This document shows, in pieces, positions 33,760 through 41,600 of a DNA stretch of 64,000 nucleotides. The stretch lies in contig NZ_JADIKM010000002.1 in assembly GCF_044904665.1 (NCBI RefSeq), positions 248,001-312,000 of the forward strand. Direction: 5' to 3'. How positions within the stretch are numbered: position 1 is the stretch's first letter; each line of letters starts with the position of its first letter. The DNA is from Dyella_A ginsengisoli. Its GTDB lineage: Bacteria > Pseudomonadota > Gammaproteobacteria > Xanthomonadales > Rhodanobacteraceae. A program made the position numbers and the translations under genes. The notes below the pieces were generated by a model, which saw only the letters and a program-made list of their open reading frames with translations, was not told the origin of the DNA and did no database searches.

Positions 33760-36700
33760 TCAGCCGCCTTCCAGCGCCTCCAGCGCCCGCGCCAGCCGCT
33801 TGGCCGACACGGGCTCGGCGGTCTTGAGTTCCTGCGCGAACAGCGACACTCGCCATTCCTCGATCAGCCAGCGCAGCTCGTCCAGGTCGTCGCGGCCTTC
33901 CGCGCGATGGTTGAGGTAGGCGCGCCAGTACGGCAGCACCTGCAGCATGCGCTGCTGGTCTTTCGAGGGATCCTGCCGCAGCCGCTCGGCGCGCAGGCGC
34001 ATGGCCTTGAGGTAGCGCGGCAGATGCGCGAGCCGCGCGATCGACAGCTCGCGCGCGAAGCCGGCGGTAAGCAGCCCGTCGAGCTGCTCGTGCAGGTCGT
34101 CGTAGCTGGCGCGGGCGAACCCCATCAGCGGCGGCTGCAGCCACGGCTTCATCTCCGCCTGCGCTTCGATGATCGGCTCGGCCAGCTTCAGCCGCTCCAC
34201 CGCGCAGGCGAACAACTCGCGCACCGCGTGTGTGCGCAGCGCTTCGAAGGCACCGGCGGTGCGCACGTCCAGCTCGTGGCGCTCGAGCAGGTCGGCGAAG
34301 CCGCCCTCGACCAGATCCTCGCGCAGGCTGTCGATGCTGCCCAGCGGCGCGTATTTCAGCGACAGCGCGTTGGCGATCGGCAGGCGACGGCGCGCCTGCT
34401 TCATGTCGGCGGCGAGCGCGTTGCGCAGCAGCCGGATCACGCCGACGCGATGCGCTTCGGCCGCCTCGTCGCGACGCTCGAACACGCGCAGCGCCACCGT
34501 CTCGCCCAGATCGACCAGCGCGGGAAACGCCAGCAGGCCGCCGGCCGAGCGCACCTGCGCGGGAATCTCCTCGAAATCCCAGCTGGTCACGTCCTCGCGG
34601 GTGAGCTCCACGTCGGTCTTGCGCGAGAACGCTTCGCGCGCCTGACCTTCCCACTGCGCGCGCAGCGCGGCGAGATCGCGCGAGGCGGCCAGGGTGCGGC
34701 CGCTCTCGTCGTGCAGGCGGTAGCGCATGGAGAAATGCGGCGGCAGTTCCACCGCGGCGAACTCGGCGGCGGTGACCTCGACGCCCGTGGTGCGTTTGAG
34801 AAAGGCGGCCAGCGCCTTCGCCAGCGGCTCGTCGCGCGGCGCTTCGGCCTCAACGAAGGCGCGGGCGAAATCCGGCGCGGGCACGAAGTTGCGCCGCTGC
34901 GCCTTGGGCAGGCCGCGGATCAGTTCGGCCACCTTCTCGGCCAACAGGCCGGGCACCAGCCATTCGCAACGCGCGGTGGGCAGCGCGTTGAGCATGGCCA
35001 GCGGCAGGTGCAGGGTGACGCCGTCGGCGTCGTCGCCGGGCACGAACCTGTATTCCAGCCGATAGCGTTGCGTGCCCATCTCGAGGCTGGCCGGAAACGC
35101 CTTGGGATCGAGTCCCGCGCCACCGACCATCACGTCGTCGATCGACCAGCGCAGCGCCGCCTGCTCGGCCGGGCGTGCCTTGCGGTACCACGCCTCCAGA
35201 GCGCGGCTGCTGGCGATGTCCTCGGGCAGCTTGCCCTCGAGGAACGCGACCAGCTCGTCCTCGTGGCGGATCAGCCCCTCGCGCCGCTGCTTCGCCTCGA
35301 TGCCGCGGGCGTCTTCCAGCACGCGCTGGTTGGCGCGCAGGAAATCCACCTTCGCCTCGATGTCGCCGCGCGCCAGCGCCTCGCGCAGGAAGATCTGGTG
35401 CGCCAGCGCGGGATCCTGCTGCTGGAACGTCACCGCGCGCCGCTCGACCAGGTTCAGCCCGAACAGGCTCACCTGCTCGTAGGCCACCACGCAGCCGCGC
35501 TTCTTCGACCAGTGCGCCTCGCGGCAGCTGGACTTCACCAGCTGCGCGGCCTGCTCCTCGATCCACTGCGGCTCGACGCGGGCGCACATCATGCCCCACA
35601 CCTTGCCGCCGATATCGAGGATCTGCGCGGCGAACACCCAGTTCGGCGGCAGCTTGGCCAGCGCCGAGCCGGGGAATATCTGGAACTTGCGCTCACGAGT
35701 GCTGCGGAACACGCCCTTCTCGTCCTTGCGCCCGACCTGGGTCGGCAGGCCGGCCAGGAGGGCGCGGTGGATCGACTCGAACAGACGCGCAGCGTCTTTT
35801 TCATCGACAACCTGCTCGGCGACCTTGCTCCCTCTCTCCCGCGGGGAAAGAGCCTGCTCTGGACTCGATCCAGAGTTTGGGGTGAGGCGCGGTGGCTCGC
35901 GACGATCGCTCCTCGTGCGTCGGGCGCCTGGCGCTTCACTGCGCGAAGCGCGCCCCCTCACCCCAGCCCTCTCCCCCGGCTGCGCCAGGGGAGAGGGAGT
36001 CTTGCCGGCTTCGGCGCCTGTCTTTGGCGAGGTTGACCCTTTCATCCCAGCCCTCTTCTCTCCCGGCTGCGTCGAGGGAGAAGGAGCATCGGCATCCTGC
36101 TTCCAGCCCAGCTCGTCCACCACCAGCAGCAGTTGGCGGTGCAGTTCGCGCCATTCGCGCAGGCGCAGGAAGGAGAGGAAGTGTCGCGAGCACCAGTCGC
36201 GCAGCTTCGACTGCGTGAGCTCCTCGCTGGCCTCGTGATAGGCGCGCCACAGGTTGAGCACGCCGAGGAAGTCGGACTTCGGATCGGTGAACGCCGCGTG
36301 CGCCGCGTCGGCCTGCGCTCGCGCGTCGGCCGGGCGCTCGCGCGGGTCTTGGATGCTGAGGAAGCTCACCACGGTGAGCACCTCGCGCAGGCAGCCGAGC
36401 CGGCGCGCTTCCACCAGCATGCGCGCCAGCTGCACGTCGATCGGCAGGCGCGCCAGCTCGCGACCGATGGCAGTGAGCTCGCGGCGCTCGTCGATCGCGG
36501 AGATTTCGGCGAGGCGGCGATAGCCGTCGGCGATCACGCGCGGATCGGGCGCCTCCAGGAACGGGAACTGGTCCACGTCGCCCAGCTTCAGCGCCAGCAT
36601 GCGCAGGATCACGTTGGCCAGCGAGGAGCGCAGCAGTTCCGGATCGGTGTAGGCCGCACGCGTGGCGAACTCCGCCTCGTCGTACAGGCGATAGCAGATG

Positions 36701-37959
36701 CCCGGACCGATGCGTCCACAGCGGCCCTTGCGTTGGTCCGCGGCGGCCTGCGAAACGGGCTCCACGTGCAACCGCTCGAGCTGGCTGCGCTGGCTGTAGC
36801 GCTTGACCCGCGCGGTGCCGGTGTCGACCACGTAGCGGATGCGCGGCACGGTGAGCGAGGTCTCGGCCACGTTGGTGGCCAGCACCACGCGGCGCTTCGG
36901 ACCGGGCTTGAACACGCGGTCCTGGTCGCTGGCGGACAACCGCGCGTACAGCGGCAGGATCTCGGTTTCGCGGTACTGCCGGCGCGACAGCAGCAGGTGC
37001 GCGTCGCGGATCTCGCGCTCGCCGGGCAGGAATACCAGCACGTCGCCGGGCCCGCCGCCGAGGCTGCGGTCGGCGACGATTTCGTCGACCACATGGGCAA
37101 TGTGCTCGGCGCTGCCCTGCTGCATGTCGCCGCGCCCCTTGCCGGCAAAATCCCCGTCAACCGGACGCCAGCGCACTTCCACCGGGTAGGCGCGCCCCTC
37201 CACCGAGACCACCGGCGCACCGTCGAAATGCTCGGCGAAGCGCGCGGTGTCGATGGTCGCCGAGGTGACGATGATCTTCAGCTCCGGCCGCTTCGCGGCG
37301 AGGCGCTTGAGGTAGCCGAGCAGGAAGTCGATGTTGAGGCTGCGCTCGTGCGCCTCGTCGATGATCAGCGTGTCGTAGCTGGACAGCCACGGATCGCCCT
37401 GCGTCTCGGCCAGCAGGATGCCGTCGGTCATGAACTTCACCAGCGTGCGGTCCGAGACCTTGTCGGTGAAGCGCACCTGGAAGCCGACCTGGTCGCCGAT
37501 GCCGGTGCCCAGCTCCTCGGCCACCCGGTTGGCCACCGAGCGCGCGGCCAGCCGGCGCGGCTGGGTGCAGCCGATCATGCCGGCCTCCCCGCGGCCGGCG
37601 GCCAGGCACAGCTTGGGCAACTGGGTGGTCTTGCCCGAGCCGGTCTCGCCGGCGATCACCACCACCTGGTGCTTGCGAATCAGTTCGACGATCTCGTCGG
37701 CGCGCGCGGTGATCGGCAGCGATTCGTCGAGCTTCACCGCCGGCTTGGCGGCCACGCGCGCCCGGCGCTTCGCTACCGACGCCTCGATCGCCGCGGCCAG
37801 CGCGTCGAGCTTTGCGCCATCGGGCTGGCGCGACAGTCCGCGCCAGCGCCCGAGCAGGCGGCCGAAGTCGCGGCTGCACACGCCGTCGAGGGCGCGACGC
37901 AGCTCGCGCAGGCGCGCGTCGGGGGAGGCGGAAGGAGCGTGGGCGGCGGAATCGTTCAT
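33760..37959 (-). CDS. hrpA: ATP-dependent RNA helicase HrpA, with repeat-derived insert
   Basis: DEAH-box RNA helicase, 1399 residues from ATG 37959 (MNDSAAH); family members are usually about 1300. Walker A AGETGSGKTT is near 103-112 and DEAH at 201-204, followed by RecA2, ratchet and OB-fold domains and the long HrpA-specific C-terminus. In E. coli it helps resolve stalled ribosomes and fimbrial mRNA processing. Residues 623-718 (bases 35806-36093) are an extra Pro/Gly/Arg/Ser-rich segment encoded by a cluster of G+C-rich inverted repeats. It lies between LLLVVDELGWKQD and DEKDAARLFESIHRALLAG, two parts normally nearly adjacent. The frame is kept, so the protein may still work. Confidence 0.95.
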   Translation of the reverse strand: MNDSAAHAPSASPDARLRELRRALDGVCSRDFGRLLGRWRGLSRQPDGAKLDALAAAIEASVAKRRARVAAKPAVKLDESLPITARADEIVELIRKHQVVVIAGETGSGKTTQLPKLCLAAGRGEAGMIGCTQPRRLAARSVANRVAEELGTGIGDQVGFQVRFTDKVSDRTLVKFMTDGILLAETQGDPWLSSYDTLIIDEAHERSLNIDFLLGYLKRLAAKRPELKIIVTSATIDTARFAEHFDGAPVVSVEGRAYPVEVRWRPVDGDFAGKGRGDMQQGSAEHIAHVVDEIVADRSLGGGPGDVLVFLPGEREIRDAHLLLSRRQYRETEILPLYARLSASDQDRVFKPGPKRRVVLATNVAETSLTVPRIRYVVDTGTARVKRYSQRSQLERLHVEPVSQAAADQRKGRCGRIGPGICYRLYDEAEFATRAAYTDPELLRSSLANVILRMLALKLGDVDQFPFLEAPDPRVIADGYRRLAEISAIDERRELTAIGRELARLPIDVQLARMLVEARRLGCLREVLTVVSFLSIQDPRERPADARAQADAAHAAFTDPKSDFLGVLNLWRAYHEASEELTQSKLRDWCSRHFLSFLRLREWRELHRQLLLVVDELGWKQDADAPSPSTQPGEKRAGMKGSTSPKTGAEAGKTPSPLAQPGERAGVRGRASRSEAPGARRTRSDRREPPRLTPNSGSSPEQALSPRERGSKVAEQVVDEKDAARLFESIHRALLAGLPTQVGRKDEKGVFRSTRERKFQIFPGSALAKLPPNWVFAAQILDIGGKVWGMMCARVEPQWIEEQAAQLVKSSCREAHWSKKRGCVVAYEQVSLFGLNLVERRAVTFQQQDPALAHQIFLREALARGDIEAKVDFLRANQRVLEDARGIEAKQRREGLIRHEDELVAFLEGKLPEDIASSRALEAWYRKARPAEQAALRWSIDDVMVGGAGLDPKAFPASLEMGTQRYRLEYRFVPGDDADGVTLHLPLAMLNALPTARCEWLVPGLLAEKVAELIRGLPKAQRRNFVPAPDFARAFVEAEAPRDEPLAKALAAFLKRTTGVEVTAAEFAAVELPPHFSMRYRLHDESGRTLAASRDLAALRAQWEGQAREAFSRKTDVELTREDVTSWDFEEIPAQVRSAGGLLAFPALVDLGETVALRVFERRDEAAEAHRVGVIRLLRNALAADMKQARRRLPIANALSLKYAPLGSIDSLREDLVEGGFADLLERHELDVRTAGAFEALRTHAVRELFACAVERLKLAEPIIEAQAEMKPWLQPPLMGFARASYDDLHEQLDGLLTAGFARELSIARLAHLPRYLKAMRLRAERLRQDPSKDQQRMLQVLPYWRAYLNHRAEGRDDLDELRWLIEEWRVSLFAQELKTAEPVSAKRLARALEALEGG
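35826..35887. repeat. Repeat copy 3: inverted copy in the hrpA insert
   Basis: CCCTCTCTCCC-GC-GGGGAAAGAG is followed by a perfect 7-bp hairpin (35857-35863 with 35869-35875) and then TTGGGGTGAGG, the reverse complement of the copy 1 head. It is therefore in the opposite orientation to copy 1, a paired arrangement like that of bipartite REP elements. Confidence 0.7.
35954..35997. repeat. Repeat copy 1: best-preserved palindrome in the hrpA insert
   Basis: A CCCTCACCCCAG head (35955-35966) is followed by a perfect 10-bp stem (35967-35976 with 35988-35997) and an 11-base loop CGGCTGCGCCA. A separate 7-bp hairpin (35931-35937 with 35945-35951) abuts it. Confidence 0.85.
36043..36084. repeat. Repeat copy 2: decayed palindrome in the hrpA insert
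   Basis: CATCCCAG head and CCCTCTTCTCTCCC / GAGGGAGAAGG arms with the same GGCTGCG loop as copy 1. The arms no longer match perfectly, suggesting an older or diverged copy in the same orientation. Confidence 0.7.
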
Positions 37960-38075
37960 GGGACCGCACATGATAGCGGCTGGCTATCGCCGGCATCGGC
38001 AGGATGGATTTCCCAGCGTCATGCGGCGCGACTATGCTGGATTCCCGACGATTTCCATCGCACAAGGAGCGCACC

Positions 38076-38543
38076 ATGGCCATGAACATCGGTATTGCCA
38101 AGAAGGACCGCGAGTCGGTCGCCAAGCACCTTTCCAAGCTGCTGGCCGACACCTATTCGTTGTACCTGAAGACCCACAGCTTCCACTGGAACGTCACCGG
38201 CCCGCAGTTCAACTCCCTGCATGCGATGTTCGAGACCCAGTACAACGAGCTGTGGCTGGCTGCCGATGAAGTGGCCGAGCGCATCCGCACGCTCGACGTG
38301 TTCGCCCCCGGCTCCTACAGCCAGTTCGGCAAGCTCAGCGCGGTCAAGGAAGAGTCCGGCGTGCCGGACTGGAAGGAGATGGTGAGCCAGCTGGTGGAAG
38401 GCCACGAGATCGTGGCGCACACCGCACGCGGCGCGATCAAGGCCGCCTCGGCCGCCGGCGACGAAGGCACTGCCGACATGGTCACCGGCCGCCTGAAGGA
38501 GCACGAGAAGACCGCCTGGATGCTGCGTTCGCTGCTCAAGTAA
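38076..38543 (+). CDS. dps: DNA starvation/stationary-phase protection protein Dps
   Basis: 155-residue ferritin-like four-helix protein that stores iron with H2O2 and protects DNA. The intersubunit ferroxidase residues appear in HSFHWNVTGPQFNSLHAMFE and ELWLAADEVAERIR. The ATG at 38076 has AAGGAGC seven bases upstream; the longer in-frame extension is discarded. Divergent from hrpA, with about 116 bases between starts. It ends at an intrinsic terminator. Usually OxyR- or stationary-phase-regulated, but I cannot define the promoter here. Confidence 0.94.
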   Translation: MAMNIGIAKKDRESVAKHLSKLLADTYSLYLKTHSFHWNVTGPQFNSLHAMFETQYNELWLAADEVAERIRTLDVFAPGSYSQFGKLSAVKEESGVPDWKEMVSQLVEGHEIVAHTARGAIKAASAAGDEGTADMVTGRLKEHEKTAWMLRSLLK

Positions 38544-38566
38544 GCGCTCGCGCGTCGCTCAGGACG

Positions 38567-38590
38567 AGCCCGCCGCGAGGCGGGCTTTTT
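38567..38590 (+). terminator. Intrinsic terminator of dps
   Basis: Perfect 8-bp stem (38567-38574 with 38579-38586), GCGA tetraloop, then a T-run to 38590, 24 bases after the dps stop. Confidence 0.92.
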
Positions 38591-38622
38591 CGTTGCAAGG
38601 CGTATCGACCCGTGCCGCGGGA

Positions 38623-41600
38623 TCAGGCCGGGCGCGCGCTTGCGCGGACCAGCGATTCCAGCCCGTCGAGCAGATCGCGTGCGGCGACATCGTCGTGCGA
38701 GTCACGGTGGACACAATCGTGCAAGCGCACAGCGATCGTCGCCTCGTCGCCCAGCGCGGCGAGTACCGGCGTCATCGGGCAGCTGTCCAGCGCGCTGGCG
38801 TGCAGCGGGCGATGGCGGATCGACCACCACTGGAACGCGACGGCGGCGATCCCGGTGCTGATCGGCGCGGGCGCGGTTTCTGGGCGATAGCGGCGGCTCC
38901 AGCCCACCAGGTCGCCACAGGGCATCGGCCGGGCCAGCCCGAAACCTTGCCCGTAGCGCGCGCCGAGCAGGCGGGCGACCTCGATCATGCCGCGATCTTC
39001 CAGCCCCTCCACCACCACGTCGCAGCCGAAGTCGCGGCCCATCTGGATCACCGCGCTCATCAGGCTGATCGTCTGGATGGGGTCCTGGCGCAGGCGCTTG
39101 AGCAGATCCTGGTCGACCTTGATGGTGCTGAACGGCAGGCTCGCCAGCCGGCGCAGGCTGCTGTAGCCGGAGCCCAGGTCGTCCATCGCCAGCTGCACGC
39201 CCAGCGCGATCAGCCGCTGCACGCCGGCATCGCGCGCGAGTTCGTCCAGCCGCTGCGATTCGAGCACCTCCAGCGTGAGCCGATGCGCCGCCACGCGATG
39301 GCGCCCCAGCGCCTCGGCCACCCAGGTGGCGCAGGCCGGATCGACCAGCGTCTGCGGCGGCAGGTTCAGCGCCACGTCAAGCACCAGCCCCTGGCTTTCC
39401 CACTCCACCAGGGCAGCCAGCGCGGCATCCAGGCCCAGCAGGAACAGGCGATCCAGCTCGGCATGGCGCAAGAGGGGAATGAAGGCGTCCGGGCCGATCA
39501 CGCTGCCGTCCTCCAGCACCAAGCGCGCCAGCGCCTCCACCTTGGCCAGGTGGCCGTCGTGGAGGTCCACCACGGGCTGCACGTACATCGCCAGTCCGCC
39601 CTTGAACAGCCGCTCGCGATAGACGATGGCCTGCTCCTGCGACACCGGCGGCGGCGGCCGCGAGCTGCGCTGCCAGATCTCGCTCCAGCGCTGCTGGAGA
39701 TTGCGATTGAACTGCTGCATCGTCGGGTTGGCGAACTGGTGGGGGAACCGGCCCAGCACGGACAGCATTGCCACGGGCTGCCCCTGCCCGTCGAGCACTG
39801 GCACGTGCATGCCGGTGCGCAGGCCGAGCGTGGCCAGTTGTTCGGCCAGCGCGCCCCAGCCGGCCAGATGGCGATCGTGCAGCAACGACGGCGACACGCA
39901 GATCGTGGCGGACTCCCACGCCTGCATCAGCAGCGAACCCTCAGGCGGCGACAGCGTGGACGATCCGTCAGTGCGCTCGGCCGCGGCGAAGATCCGCATC
40001 ACCGATGGCGCCAGCCGGCCGGCGCTGGCCTCGATGCTGAACACGCCCTGCGAGCTCTGTCGCAGCAGCATCGCGCAGCCGATGCCGGGCATTTGCGCCA
40101 GCTCGGCCAGCTCGCGGCTCATGGTGCTGTTCCACGAGGCGCCCGCACCGGGCAACGCCTGCATCACCAGCGCGACGAACTGCGCCTGGGTTTGCGCCTG
40201 GGCGTGCAGCTGGGCCTGCATGTCGTCCTGAATGCGCTGCTCCACCACCTGCATCAGCTGGTAGCGCTCGCGCGCCCGCATTGGCTGCGCATTGAAGTGC
40301 TTGCTGACCATCTCGCGGTACACCGCCATCCAGCGCACCAGATAGACGCTGTCGATGCCAACCAGCGCGTGCACGCGACCGAGCAGGTGGCTCGCTTCGT
40401 CCAGCCGCTCACGGGTGGCGTCGGCAGCGACCAGCGAGCGCAGATGCGCACACTGGCGCACGCGCAGGTGGTCGATGTCTTCCGGCAGCAGGCAATCGAG
40501 GATTTCGCGGGCCTCGGGCTCGTCGCCCAGTCGCTGGTAGAAATTTTCGATGAAGCGCTCGAGCACGGCGTCCAGGTGCCCCTGCATCTTGCCCAACAGC
40601 GCGGCTGCCTCGGCACCGTAGGGATCGAGGCTCTGCTCGACGTTGCCGTCGGCCTCCAGCGCAGCGCCGTGCAGTACCCACCAGCGCGGGCGACTGCGCT
40701 TGCTGCTCTTGGCGCGGTACAGCGCCTCGTCGGCCGCGCGCAGCAGGCCGCCACCCTCGCTGCCGTCGACCGCAAGCAACGCCACGCCCATGCTGGGCGA
40801 GAGCTCCGCGGCAATCTCGGTCGACAGCCCCACCGACCCAGCGAAAGCCTCGCCCAGGTGCGCGATGCGCCGCTCCAGCGCCGCCTGCGCGTCATCGACC
40901 GGCAGGCCCTCGAAGACCACCACGAACTCGTCGCCACCCACACGCACCAGCAAGTCGCCCGGGTGCACCTGCCCGAGCATGCGTGCGGCCAGGCGTTGCA
41001 GCAGCTGGTCGCCGACGGCATGGCCCCAAGCGTCGTTGACCGTCTTGAAGTCGTCCAGGTCGATCTTGCCCACGGCCAGCGTCGTGCCGGTCGCCACCGC
41101 CGCCGCGATCGCCTCGGGCAAGTGGCGATCCAGCTCGCGACGGTTGGGCAAACCGGTGAGGTCGTCGTGGAAGGCGAGATGCTCGAGCCGGTCGCGCAGC
41201 GCGCGGATGTCGTCGATGTTCCGCTGCGCGCCCACGAAGTGGCTGATCGCGCCGGCCGCATCGCGCAGCGGGGTGATCGCCAGCAGGTTCCAGAAGGTCG
41301 TGCCGTCCTTGCGGTAGTTGAGTATCTCGCCCTCGAACGAGCGCCCCGCCCCGAGCGCCTCGCGGATGCGCCGGCGCGTGCGCTGGTCGGTGTCCGCGCC
41401 CTGCAGCACGTTGCAGTTGCGCCCGCGCATCTCCTCGAATTCGTAGCCGGTGAGCTCCTCGAAGGCATAGTTGATGTAGACGATGCGCTGCGCGGCATCG
41501 GTGATGATCACGCCCTCCTTCACCGACGCCAGCGCGCGTGCCATCAGTGCCTGCGCCGCCACCGCCTGACGCTGCTCGGTGATATCCACCAGCGACCAGA

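Larger units (their letters stand above)
35806..36093. repeat. Cluster of G+C-rich inverted repeats inserted in hrpA
   Basis: 288 bases (exactly 96 codons) holding at least three copies of a CCCTCACCCCAG...CCCTCTCCCC-loop-GGGGAGAGGG type repeat, one inverted relative to another, plus linking hairpins. This looks like the dispersed intergenic palindromic repeats common in Xanthomonadales genomes. The only cluster I noticed in this window sits inside a coding gene. Translation on the hrpA strand gives the telltale PSPLAQPGERAGVRG peptide. Confidence 0.85.

Noticed and set aside
35800..36100. CRISPR-like array
   Set aside because: The repeats are few, inverted relative to each other, unequal in length and palindromic, with no regular spacers and no cas genes.
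33760..37959. hrpA as two genes or a frameshifted pseudogene because of the repeat insert
   Set aside because: The frame stays open through all 96 inserted codons and helicase domains continue normally on both sides.
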